A DNA stretch of 64,000 nt from Cycas panzhihuaensis (lineage: Eukaryota; Cycadophyta): assembly GCA_023213395.1 (NCBI GenBank), contig CM041465.1, positions 136,345,741-136,409,740 of the forward strand. The letters run 5' to 3'. Under the pieces are notes generated by a model. It did not search any database. It worked only from the letters and a program-made list of their open reading frames with translations, and had not been told where the DNA came from. The translations under genes and the position numbers were made by a program. Below are positions 20,810 to 32,045 of the stretch, in pieces. Position 1 is the first letter of the stretch, and the number at the start of each line of letters is the position of its first letter.

Positions 20810-22189
20810 AAGATCAAACCATTCAGCCCATATGTAAAAGGGAATTTCATACTAAGCATGGAGGGCAAGGTATTCCAATAACAAATTTGAAGACCACAAA
20901 TGTAATGGTAGTAGTAGTAATGATGTGCACACGACTCTTGGGAGAACAACACTGCAACATGTTTCCTTGGTGGACAACATCTTACTTGTAGGGCCTCATG
21001 AAAGGTGTAGTTTACAACTAGTCAACATTCTTGTTAGAGAAATTAAAGACATCACTACATCAACTGATCACTAGATGACAATGTAGTTTCAATTTAACTC
21101 TGTACCTCTTGGGATTTTGTTATGAGAAGTTTCATTTATTGGGTACGGCACAAAGCCCAACAATCATTCTCTTGGCAACTTTCCATCGAGACGCCATACA
21201 AACACCTAAGAAAATTAGACCCAAAGTGTAGAAAGAGGGACAAAAAGAGAGGTCAACTCCTAAGAAGAGGAAAGTTGTGAGAATAGATGGAACTGATGAA
21301 TCTTTGGAAGAACTTGAGGGTTTAAATGAGGATTATATAGCAAATTATTTCGATTTGAGTTCTAGTCAAGATGAGGATGAAGATGATGATCTTGTACCAG
21401 AAGCAAGTGAAGTTGCACCCAAATTAGTTGTTGTTGATCAGGTATCACTAACTCTAGCATCGAATTTGAATGTACTTGTATCACCTACCATGGGAAGTGA
21501 AGTAGCTTGATACATGCTTTTTGAAATATTGGGTGGAGAGGAAACAAGGGACAACCCGGTAATGGAGGGACAAAGATCACAAGTAGGATTAGTGGAGTAG
21601 GATAGGGTGCCATTTGCAACCCCTTCATCCATAGATCTCAAGCAAATTGATAGTAGGCATGGGTGAATAGGTTTTACAATACGTGCAAGTGGTAAGCAGG
21701 AGAGTTAAAAATGGTGATGGAAGGCAGGTCTAGACTCAATGTACTATGGGGTAGCAATGGATCCAAATCTTGAGTCAGGACTTTCATGTACATCACCTAA
21801 TCGAGAATCGACATCTACAACACCAAATCCACAACCATAACTGCATATGCATTAGTTTGTATATATGCCTGTTTATATTTCTAAGCAAGGCGCTTAGGTC
21901 AAAAAAGGGGGTGGGGGGATAGATGTTGCACATATTTTGTTAAGTGTTGTGATGTCGTTATGTTATGTTTACAAGTCAAATGTGTTAGGATGTTATTACA
22001 ATTAGTAAAAGTGGATGTTATGTAACAAGATGTTTACAAATGATTAGTTGTAACAAGATGTTAATAAATGATTAGTTATGAAAAGTTGTTATGATGAGAC
22101 ACCTCATGTAGCATATATAACGAGGTTAAGCACAATTGGGGGAGCATGGTTGGGCTGTTGAGGAGATAGCCACATTCTATGTTCTTAGT
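20810..22189 (+). other. Intergenic with an acidic fragment (21277-21510)
   Basis: Mostly featureless. An open stretch whose frame extends upstream as HRDAIQTPKKIRPKV, then a stop, then KEGQKERSTPKKRKVV leads into an acidic segment (SLEELEGLNEDYIANYFDLS, then SSSQDEDEDDDLVPEASE). Basic followed by acidic composition suggests a nuclear or gag-like protein remnant. I do not recognise it. Confidence 0.35.
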
Positions 22190-23600
22190 GTATTCTAGAC
22201 TGAAGTCTAGGGTTTCTTGCACATACTTCAATACCCATTTTGTTGCTTTCCACTTTGCTTCCTAAGGATTGCCCATGAACCTCAATATAGTTCCTATACA
22301 ATATACAATGTCTGGATGAGTAGAAGAGATATAGATTAAGTTGTCTATGAGTTTCTTGTAAAGGGTTTCATTTATTGCTTTGGACTTTGATCTTTTGTTA
22401 TTAATTTGCATCTGGTTTGCATAGGAGTTGTGGTTAGTTTGTAGTTTGCAATGTTGAACTTGAGTAATAGTTCTTTGGCATACTAGGTTTGTGCTAAGAA
22501 TATTCTTCCCTTTTCTTGAGTTGCTTCCACCCCTAAGTAGTAGTGAAGAAGTCCTAAGCCTATCATTTCAGAAGTTTGCATCAAATTCTCTTTTAGTTAC
22601 TTGATGCATATTTCATCATTCCCTATCATAGGGTCATCTACATAGACAACTAGAATAATGATGAACTATTCATTGTTGATTTTTACATAGTGACCTAGAT
22701 TAGATTCACTTTGGTGAAAACCATCTCGTTCAAGGTATTGTCCAATTTGTTGAACCATGCCTTGGTTGTTTCTTTTAGCCTATATAGAGCCTGTTTTAAT
22801 CTAGAGATAAGATGCTCTTCTTCATTTTTGATGAACTTTGGAGGTTGGTTCATGTATACTTCCTTTTCAAGATATCCATTAAGGAGGACATTCTTCAAGT
22901 CCATTTGATAAATTGTCTAGTTGAATTGACTAGCTAAAGAAAGAGTGGTACAGATTGTGATCAGTTTTGTTACAAGGGCGAAAGTGAATTCGTAGTCAAT
23001 TCCCTTTTTTAAGTGAGCCCCTTAGCTACCAACCTTGCTTTATGTTTTCCTATTGTTCCATTTGATCGATGTTTGGTTTTGAACAACCATTTGCGCCCTA
23101 TGGTTTGTTTCGCCTTTGGAAGTTCCATTAGTTTCCATGTGTTGTTTCTTTTGATGGCTTAGATTTCTTCATTCATTGCATTGTTCTTGTCTTTGTTTCC
23201 ATGAGCTTCTTCAAAAGATACGGGCTTGTTAGTACTTGAGGCACAACTAAAGGTAGTTTGGTTATCATCATTGCTTTGAGACCATGTTTGCCTTCCTTCT
23301 TTAATGCTTGAGGGATTTATCCCTGAATCATGAAGGGTTGACATATACCATTTGAAACCCTTTTTTGAGTTTGATATTCAATTGCTTTTGGGATGTCATT
23401 GCTAAGATAACTTTCATTTTTCGAGGATTCTTCTTTTGTTGCTTCAGTTTGAACTTCATTTTTTTTAGTTGTAGGATTGATTTTGTGAGTGCCTTTCTCC
23501 TCTTCTGCTAATGGAATTTTAATTACAATGGGATGTTTTTCAAATATAACATCCCTGCTTATAATGATTGTTGCAATAATGTACATTCCCATTTACATGT
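22190..23600 (-). pseudogene. Truncated copia pol (RT region) of a separate family (element C)
   Basis: Minus-strand fragments in order are the integrase tail (IISRDVIFEKHP, 23317-23592), the RT start (FEEAHGNKDKNNAMNEEI, 23159-23344), MDLKNVLLNGYLEKEVYMNQPPKF (22695-22904), LKQALYRLKETTKAWFNKLD, and a decayed RT end (KLIDNLIYISSTHPDI-like, about 22300). It is divergent from B, D and E at every motif, so it is another copia lineage. Both ends are lost and no LTR is attached. Confidence 0.75.
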
Positions 23601-23611
23601 CCATTTAAGTT

Positions 23612-23934
23612 CATTTCATTTCATTAGAATAATTGCTCACATAGAATATTCTTGATGAGAATATTCTAGTGAGAGAAGATTCTTGGTCAAAGATTCTAGA
23701 AGTCAAAGATGCTCAACTATTAATGAGGTAGTTTGAGCATGCCAAAAATCATGGGAGTTGTTGAACCACCTCTTATGTTTAGACTTAGTGTAAAGTTATA
23801 AATATGTATTTGTACCTTGCATATTTTCTTAATGAGATTTGGAGAGTTGTGAGTCATTTGTCGTATTGTCATCTCTTGTGATTCTCACATGTGCTTTATG
23901 ACATGTCTCCTACTCCTATCCACTCATTCCTACA
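23612..23934 (+). repeat. Copia LTR (3' part certain, 5' boundary not resolved)
   Basis: The stretch ends CCTACA exactly at a perfect TGGTATCAGAGC, so it is the end of a 5' LTR. A TATA box (TATAAATATG near 23798) lies about 135 bases upstream. The left limit is a guess placed after the end of the element C homology. Confidence 0.6.
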
Positions 23935-23946
23935 TGGTATCAGAGC
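23935..23946 (+). other. Primer-binding site (initiator tRNA-Met)
   Basis: A perfect TGGTATCAGAGC directly follows the LTR end CCTACA. Confidence 0.8.
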
Positions 23947-24196
23947 TTATAGGTTATAGACACTTGTGTTATGCCATGTGTGTCTTAAATTCTGCCATGT
24001 ATGTGTGTGCACTAAGTTCTGTCTTGAACAACTCTTTTTTTTGCATCTATTCATTGCAACTAGGTCTTGAGAATACTCTGACTATTATTGCTGTGAAGGG
24101 TCTCAAATAAAATGTTGTTTATGCTATTCACTGTCACAAATATTAAGCTGTGAGTAGAAAAGTATCTGATTCTAGCTTGAAGAGCATGCTCTTCTC

Positions 24197-25197
24197 ATGC
24201 TGAAGAATGGGAACTTCGATACCCAGTCCAGTCTCTGCCCAGAAAATGGTAAGAAGGTGCCTCCCTTTACCTTGAACAGGTTCCCTTGTTTTGGCAAGGG
24301 GTGCATGAATCAACCCTTGGTGTTCCACGAGTGGTTGCATCCCAGGCTCGGGACGAGCGATCTTCAGGCGATTTCTGCGGTACTGCGATCACGGGCCATG
24401 CGAGGGCCGGAATTTAGAATTCTTCTTCCTGTTATTCTGTTCGGTGGGAGAAGGATCCCAACACCGGGAGCTAGGTGTTCTCCCATACCTTGAGAACGTC
24501 CAAGAAATACCCCTAGTTGATGCTGTACCTACGAGCCGACGCGACCAAGGGCTACTCGGGGGGTTACCGTTACGAGATTTGTGGCATGATGGTGGACCTG
24601 CCCGAGTCGCCCAATTTCAGGGTTCCCCTGACTCTGCATGTGACCCAAGAGCTAGTTTTATCTCCTCGATATCGGGAGCTATTGAAAAATGATGGGCGGC
24701 CCTGCGACGGTGACGTGGAGAGCGATGTGACGATGTACAGTGAGATGATCATAAATCTAGAGGTTACCAACTGGTGCAAGCCAAGCAACCTGGTCGTGTG
24801 TCCCCCATATCACGTCACCTCCACGGGGGAGAAGATTTCCCGGAACGATACCCATCGATTTCTGTATGGTGCGTACCACCTGTATTGCTACCCCGGCAAT
24901 GCAGAGCACTTAGAACAACCTTACAACCTGTGCGATCCGTATAGCAATCCCCAGGCACAGGAGTTGGTGCAGATATTGCCACACCCGGAATGAGCTGTTC
25001 ACGGGTATCCTTTTAAGGCTGGAGAAGGCTAGATTGGCGATCCCAAAATTAGGGATCTGGATGTTGGAGCCGTCGAACGTTGCCTACCAGAGACGAAGAA
25101 AGTAGAGCCGCCAGTTTATAAGCCACTGTTGTTTGGAGGACAACCGCCACTCAGTACAGATGGGAAGGTGCCGCCATTGCATGGTTTGGAACCTTGA
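24197..25197 (+). pseudogene. GC-rich broken gene resembling a conserved plant protein of unknown function (DUF7705-like)
   Basis: This stretch is much more GC-rich than its surroundings and encodes no transposon motif. It opens MLKNGNFDTQSSLCPENGKK (24197, frame 2), loses frame near 24320, and resumes in frame 1 at about 24510 with MLYLRADATKGYSGGYRYE, VDLPESPNFRVPLTLHVTQ, GRPCDGDVESDVTMYSEMII, AEHLEQPYNLCDPYSNPQAQ and LVQILPHPE. Two in-frame stops (TGA at about 24994, TAG at about 25030) sit where Trp would suit. Beyond them the frame is open to 25197 (IGDPKIRDLDVGAVER). From memory the pattern matches a secreted or membrane-linked plant family (Arabidopsis AT2G04280/AT4G12700-like). I could not check this. 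No intron-like interruptions are evident. It lies 250 bases inside an LTR and PBS, so it may be captured cargo. Confidence 0.5.
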
Positions 25198-25309
25198 TCG
25201 CCCTGCGCCACATAGTCGCCACTTGCAACCGAGACGCTTAGCCAGCTTTTGCGGTTGCATCTTCTGCTCATCGTCGCTATCGCCGGAACACATTCAAGTT
25301 ATATATTTA

Positions 25310-26400
25310 ATCTAATATTTATAACTTTAGGTTATAAATATTAGAATATTCTTCCAAAGATGTCTTTTTATATTAGTCTTTTTCTATAGTTTGAGATATT
25401 TCATCTTTTTGAAATATATTCTATTGAGACATTTAAAAAAAGACATTTGAAAAGAAACTTTTGAGGAGAATATTATTTTATTAATTTAAGAGGTTTAAAT
25501 TATCATTAACACTATTAAACTTCTTTAAATGTATTCTTCTATGAGTACTTTAAGAGGAATTTAATATATTTTATCCTCTTTTAAAGTATATTTTTCGGCA
25601 TAACGAGTACCTCAAGAAGACATTAACTTTCTACCTTGTTATTTTGTCTTCTTTCAAGGGGATTTTTAACAACTTATCCTCTTCTTAAAAGTACTATCTT
25701 GGTGGCATAAAAGGGTACTTAAAGAGTATTTATTCATCCTCTTTTAAAGGGTACTATTGGTGACATTTTAAAGGTATTTTATTGGCTTCAATTAAGGAGT
25801 ACTTCAAGGTCTTTTCTCTTGGACTTAATCCTCCTTAGAGTATTCTATTTTAAGAGGATTCTTCAATGTACTTTGATAATAGTTTTAAAGGGAATTTTAA
25901 TGTACTTAATCCTCTTTTTAAAGCACTTTAAGAGGATCTTTTAATGTACTTCTTCCTCTTTAACGATGTATGTTAAAAGGTATTTTAAACCTTTTATTAG
26001 TACTCTTTTAAGTGTAATTCACCTTGCGGTCACTGAGTGATGTGGCACTCATACTTGCGGTGATTTAAAACAGTTTTTCTCCTTAATTTCTTAATTACAG
26101 ACTTCATAAAATGTCTGTGAATTACTAGCTAAAACTTGCTGGATTCACCAAGACAAAATGTAAGTTCTATGTAACACTTTCCAGTCTTACAAAGACCTCT
26201 GGGAGTTGTTGAAGGAGAAGACAGGAAGCCTAATCATATCCAATTAAAGGTTGATCTCTTGTAGCAGTTACGGCCAAATAAACAACAGGATGTGCATAGC
26301 ACTTAATTCTGGTTGATCTCTTGATGTGGATAGCCTATTCCACCAAGACAGTATGCAAAGCAGCAGTCACACCATTCGAAAAGCCATTTTGGGCTTAATT
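25310..26400. other. AT-rich intergenic stretch with recurring CCTCTTTTAAAG motif
   Basis: Six or so diverged copies of ATCCTCTTTTAAAG followed by GTAC, and the inverse TTTTAAGAGGA, recur between 25560 and 26000 at irregular spacing. At 26180-26240 a possible gag-like scrap reads SYKDLWELLKEKTG. No other feature was recognised. Confidence 0.4.
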
Positions 26401-28296
26401 GACTTCTTTTGCCTTCCTTTTGTTTGAAGCCTTTTGCAACAAGGCAGGCCTTCTAGCGTTTAAGTGTACTATCATAATAGAATTTGGTCTTGTAGATCCA
26501 TTTGCAACTAATTGCCTGTTTGTATTTTTAGGTAATTCAACCAAATTCCAAGTTTCATTCTTTTCAATAGAATGGATTTCTTCATCCATGGCAACCTTCC
26601 AATTTTCATTTTTAGAAGCCTCTTCAAAAGTGGAAGACTCATCAACACAAAGCGCTTCAGCCATAAGTGCAAAATTGGTTTGCTGCCTATATCTTGATGG
26701 ATGTTTTACTTCAACAATCTGGCCGTCCTGCACTGTTTGAGTATACCATTTGGGTAACTTTTTGATTGATGTAACTTGAACCTCAAGATCTTCTGGTCTA
26801 AGTGGTTGATTAATAGAAGATGTGCTAGGATCAAGTGGAACTAATTCTGATGATGTGGATGGTCTAATAGGTGCAGATGATGTATATGGAGCTGAAGATT
26901 GAGAGGGAAAGAAGGCCTCAATAATCTTTTTGCCTTTGTCAATGGGGGTTTGGATGGATGCTACATCCAATTCCTTGTGATCTTCTTTAGCAAAGATTAC
27001 ATCTCTTGAGAAATGCATTTTCTTTCCAATGGGATCATACAACTTGTAGGCTTTGCTATGAATGGCATAGCCTACAAAGATACACTTTAGACTATGCTTG
27101 TCTAATTTAGTTCTTTGCTGATCGAGGATATACATATAAGTAGTGCACCCTAAAGTCCTCAAATGACTGACAGTTGGCTTTTTGTCAGACCATGCCTCCT
27201 CTGGTATGATGTCAGTGACTATTGATGTTGGACTTTGATTTGCCACATAGGCAGCTGTGTGGAATGCCTTTGCTCAGTAAGCTCTAGTCAGTCCCTTTGC
27301 ATCCATCATTGCTTTGCTTTGTTAGCCAAAGTTCTAATCAACCTTTTAGAGACTCCATTTTGTTGAGGAGTGTGAGGAATAGTAAGTTGTCTCCGAATAC
27401 CATTATCTTTGCAGAATTGGGTGAATTCTTTTGAAGTAAATTCACCTCCATTGTCTGTCCTTAGTGTTTTGATTGATTGGCTAGACTCCTCCTCCTCTTC
27501 AAGCTTGAATTCCTTAAATTTTTGAAATGCTTCAAATTTATGTTTGATGAAGTAAACCCAAACTTTATGGGAGAAATCGTCAATGAAGGAGATATAATAC
27601 AAAGCTCCTCCAAAGGGTGCAGTGGACATAAGTCCACACAAATCCGAGTGTTTCAATTGCAAAGGATATGATGCACGCCAAGCTTTGCCTTCAAGGAAAG
27701 GCAAGTGATGTTGTGTCCCCATCATGCATGCTTCACAAAGACATTTTGAGCCATACTTCTTTGGAAGCCCATGCACCATATTTTTGTTCACCATCTGCTT
27801 GAGATTGTCTATGCTCAAGTGGCCTAGACGTTGGTGCCAAAGTTGCATCTTGGACAAAGATTGAGTGACAATAGAACCAGAGTAAGCAGAATCAAGTATG
27901 ATATTGTTAGCATCCAATTTGTAGAGGCCATGATTCTCATATCCAACAACCACTACCTGGTCATTTTTGTCACTCATTACACATTTCCCATTCTTGAACA
28001 AAATTCTCATATGTTGCTTGTCCAATTTGCTAACGAATAGCAAACTCTACTCCATGCAAGGTATGGAATAGGCATTGCCATTGGGAAATGTGGAGGAAGG
28101 ATTGGAAGGAATGGAATGGGGCAATTGTGCCTATGCCAGAGATCTTGACTGATTCATTGTTGTTGAAGGTCATTGATTGACCTTTTCCTTCCTTGATGTC
28201 GCAAAGGAGTTCTTCACTCCTAGTCATGTGTTGAGTAGCTCCAGACTCAATGATCCAAGTTTGATCAACCTTGGATGTATGATAAGCACAAAACAA
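26400..28296 (-). pseudogene. copia pol of element D: protease, integrase, start of RT
   Basis: Minus strand. The protease motif is DSGA in a changed context (TWIIESGATQHMT, with D to E at the first position, so the active site is damaged). Pre-integrase reads LWHQRLGHLSIDNLKQM and CLCEACMMGTQ. Integrase reads HSDLCGL, RTDNGGEF and QQNGVSKRLIRT, with the catalytic Glu replaced by Lys in the last motif. The RT start is TNFALMAEALCVDESSTFEE to KWVYKTK-equivalent sequence, then frameshifted and cut off. At least three lesions make it non-functional. Confidence 0.85.
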
Positions 28297-28499
28297 TTTA
28301 TCCTCATCTGCAAACTGATTGAAGTGGTGTTGATTACCACCTCTAAAACTCCTCCTTCCTCTTTGGCCTCCTTAATAGGCACCTCGATTTGGTCGAGGGG
28401 GTTGCTGCTACTATTGTTGCTGAAACTGCTGTTGTTGGAATTGTTATCGTGGTTGCTGCTATCTCTGATTTTGTTGACGTGGCTGCTGTTGCTGCTGTC

Positions 28500-29312
28500 A
28501 TGTGTGTTGAAGATCTGCTTGTTGCTTCCTACAATCAGGGGCTATGTGGCCAACTTTGCCACAATAATGACAAACATCATCGGCCTTTGAGAAACTAATG
28601 TTCATATTTCCAAACTACTTTGAAAGTGTAGGTTTGGGATTTTGCTTGGCCTTAGATTTGGCCGTGAATGCCCATGAAGTGGATGGTTCGTCATCATCGT
28701 CCTTGATGTAAATCTGCTCCTTCTGAAGCAATAAGCTTTCAAGTTCATTGAAAGACATTCGTTTGAGTGAACCATTTCGTGTAGTGGAAGAAATAAAACT
28801 ATTGTAGTCCTTAGGCAATGCTTTGGCAATTATAGTTATAAGCTCATCTCTAGAAGCATGACTACCCAATGTATTCAATTCATTACATACCTCCTTGATG
28901 GAGGCAAAAAAAAAACCGACATAGGCTTGACAAATTTTATAGAATACAACTTGGCTTCTACCATCAATATGCAAGTTTCATCTCGACTTTCATACAAGGA
29001 TGACAAAATGTCCCATGCTTCCTTGGAAGTCTTTGCACACATAATATTCTGATCTACACGAACATCAGTAATCATATGTAAGAATGCTAAAGCAATTTCA
29101 TCTTTGGCGTCCCAAGCAACAACACAAGCAACATCAGGATGAACAATTATACCATAATTTACAATAGGTACAGGTTGAGGTATCCTTCTAGAAACATAAC
29201 CCCAAAATTTGATCATTATTAAGAGATTTTGAGTGATCCTTTTCCATTCTTGATAGTTGTCTTGTCTTGTTAATCTGATGGTGCATGCATTTGGCATATT
29301 AATTGCAGCCAT
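28500..29312 (-). pseudogene. copia gag of element D
   Basis: The start ATG at 29310-29312 reads MAAINMPNACTIRLTRQDNY, then the same core as E (SKEAWDILSSLYESRDETCIL), open for about 145 codons until a frameshift near 28880. The remainder (ELNTLGSHASRDELITIIAK and MSFNELESLLLQKEQIYIKD) is in a second frame. The zinc knuckle (CHYCGKVGHIAPDC) is at about 28535-28580. A Gln-rich tail follows. Confidence 0.82.
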
Positions 29313-31480
29313 GTTGAAGTTGTAAGGCTTGAAGCTAGCAGATAACTAGGAAACTCAAAGCTTTTGTCGAGTAAGTTCCACCTTTTAACGAAACCAACTG
29401 TTTTAATCTTACTAGAAGATCCAACAACTAAATGGAATGATGAGGGGTGCAGGACTAGGCTAAAGAGTTGGTCCAACCTTGATCTACAGAGGAGATCCAA
29501 TAGTTGGTCAAGTTAAATATTGGACAAGGCAGGTAGGATTGATCTGCATGGACGTACCATACTTTCCTTGGGATTTACAGCCCTGATAACACCCTTTTCA
29601 AACCTCCTTTCCTTCAAGCAACCTTAATTGTCGTGCATTGACCTTACGGTCGGTTGGTCCCCTAGGGAATGCGCCAGGCTTAAGGTTATTTCAGATGCAA
29701 GGTTTGAACCATTTTCGGGTCTCTCCTACTTGATTTTAAAGTTCACTTTTAAAAGATTGAAGTGGACTTTAGAGTAAATTTTACTTGGATGATGTAGATG
29801 CTTGATTAATGTTTACAAGAAAAAAGCTTCAAAGAGAAGCAACCAAGTACATCACAATGAACACTTTGAGTGTTTTACAAGAGCACTTTATAGTGTGAAG
29901 TAGTGCTATCAAATCCAAGTAAAAAAAAAGTGCTTGGGTACAATGTGAAAATGTAAGCACTTTGAAGAAGGTGCTAAGTGCTTCAATGAAAATGAGCAAA
30001 GCCTTTGTGTTGAAAATGCAAGTGGGTTTCTTTTAATGCTTGAAGAAAAGAGAGGAAGATCACTTGCAAATTGAAGACGCCAAGCACCAAGTGTTGGGAC
30101 TTTGAAATAGTCCTAACGATCAACAAAATGAGTGATTTTATTAAGTAACAAGTCTCCTTGAGCCCTTTTTGGGACTAAGGGAAGGAGGTCACCATGCAAG
30201 GTGCCTTAAGAAAAGTGTTGAAATAGTGATGAGGATCTCTTTAACAAGGTCACAACACTTAAAAATCACTTCTTTCAATGTTTTTTAACACTTGCAAACA
30301 TGAGATAAGTGTTAAGTAATGCAAAAAATACCAAAAAACAAAGGCTGAAATTTAACCTTTTTTGCAACTTTGAGCAACAAGAACACCATGCAGGGAGCCT
30401 TGATTGAAGATTTTAATCAACTAATTTTAATCTCCAAATATGAGTAACTGATTTAGCATTAGTGATTTGATGAAATCACAAGTACAATGAAGATTTTAAA
30501 CTCTAAAAAATAAAAAAAAGTTGATTTTTTTCTTAAAAGGATTAAGCCAAAAAGTCTTAAATGACTAAAAGGGCTTTAAAAAAAAGGAAAAAATATTAGT
30601 TTTTAATGAGGAGGATCACTAGAAAGAACTTGATTATATCTATTTACTTATTGTGAAGTCACTGTGTTGAAGATCTGCGAAAATCACCAAAAAAAAATTG
30701 AATTTGACTTACAAAGGTGATTTTTCTGATGATGATAAAAAAGTGACTTAAATTTGAACTTAAGGTAAATGAACTTTATGAAAAAGGGAGTATTCAGAAG
30801 AATATTTTTAAAAACATAAAGTAAGTTTCAAAGAGTAGAGTCACTTTGTAAATATTTCAAAAAATTAAAAATGAAAATCGATGGCGGGACTCGGGCAACT
30901 CCCATGAATATGCAGAAGGCGAGAACTCTGTGTACACTACACAGATCGAGCTGGGATTTCAGGTGCAGGGGTGTCCAAACAAGATGAAGCTACCTCTGAA
31001 GTTTCAGAGTATTTCATTTACTGAGTAGAGAGATCCAAGCATGTGAAGCTTTGGCTGGTTGCACGGCGTTGAGAAGAAAAACAAGAGTCGTACGACAATC
31101 CATGTTTTTAAACCCACAAATTATTCACTAACTCTCTTCATTTAAGTCTGCTATAGCTGCATGTAGGGACAAAATGTGGACAACCAGCCTGCTGTGAAAA
31201 AAATGAGTAAAAAACTTGATTTTTTGAAGTAGAAATCACTGAGATCAGCGATAAATCATCTAAGATCTGATTAGAAATGTTAGATAACAGTTGCAAATCA
31301 CTAATATCAGCTTGAGAACTGATTTACAGTCAGGAACAAGCTAAATAAAATCAGCACCAGAGATTTTGAGTTTTTTAGTGGGGTTTGAGGGCTGAAAATG
31401 GCCCAGAATTTATCCACAGCCTGTAGGGGGCCTCAGACTTCAAGTAAATTTAGTTTGAGAGTTTCAAATGGATGGAGAAT
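29313..31480 (-). other. Leader of element D (main part)
   Basis: It contains the conserved block before gag (about 29330-29740), with GACCTTACGGTC at 29640-29651 (one change from the palindrome of E) and one arm-changed stem near 29405-29420. The middle is AT-rich. A GC-richer variable block lies at 30880-31110. It ends where element E is inserted. Confidence 0.75.
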
Positions 31481-32031
31481 TGTTAAACCTTATGTTTACA
31501 TGTTAAGATTATGTACTTTATTTTTTATGTAATATTTGTACTTTTGTACTTTAGGGGTGACTTATCACTTAAGTGATAAAGTGCACACCCACATTCTTTC
31601 TAGTGACACAACATTGTCACTAAAGGGTCAAATGGACCCCCATGCACTTTTGCTCACTTGAGAGCCCTAAAAGGACACATGTCCTACATGCAAGGCATGT
31701 ACCTTGGATGTTTGACACTTGTCAAACATCCAATGCCTTAGGTCTCTCCTTTCACTCTATATAATGAGACCTCTCCTCATTATTCATATATAGAGTAGGA
31801 GCTGTATTGTTATGCTGTCAGTTTGCTAATCAAACTATTTATTCGTTTGGAGGTTTGACCAATTCCAACCCTACATATTTGGTATCATTTTCTTGCTCCT
31901 TTTTCATGCTTTGTCTTGCTTATGTTTCATCTTAAGAGTATCATACTTGTTAGCATTTGTTGCTTTCTAGAGCTAGAGTGAATCTAGCTTCTAGATCTTG
32001 GGATAGTAAGGCCATTAGGCCCTTTTTCACA
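31481..32031 (+). repeat. 5' LTR of element E
   Basis: TGTTAAACC...TTTTTCACA. The U3 palindromes are TTATCACTTAAGTGATAA (31562-31579, perfect), AGTGACA/TGTCACT arms (31602-31621) and two 14-base arms TTGGATGTTTGACA/TGTCAAACATCCAA separated by two bases (31704-31733). The TATA box is TATATAA at 31758-31764. Confidence 0.95.
31758..31764 (+). promoter_or_regulatory. TATA box of the E 5' LTR
   Basis: TATATAA in CTCTATATAATGAG, conserved in the LTRs of B, D, E and G. It sits immediately after the palindrome cluster, so transcription should start about 30 bases downstream and the palindromes lie in U3. Confidence 0.6.
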
Positions 32032-32033
32032 TT

Positions 32034-32045
32034 TGGTATCAGAGC
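32034..32045 (+). other. Primer-binding site of element E
   Basis: A perfect TGGTATCAGAGC, two bases after the LTR end. Confidence 0.92.

Noticed and set aside
20728-20991. Overlapping frames on both strands at the end of K
   Set aside because: They run across the LTR boundary and flank, with no shared structure with the 5' LTR copy beyond the LTR.
23935-23946. tRNA gene
   Set aside because: The tRNA-Met match is only the 12-base primer-binding site. No cloverleaf was found here or at the other PBS sites.
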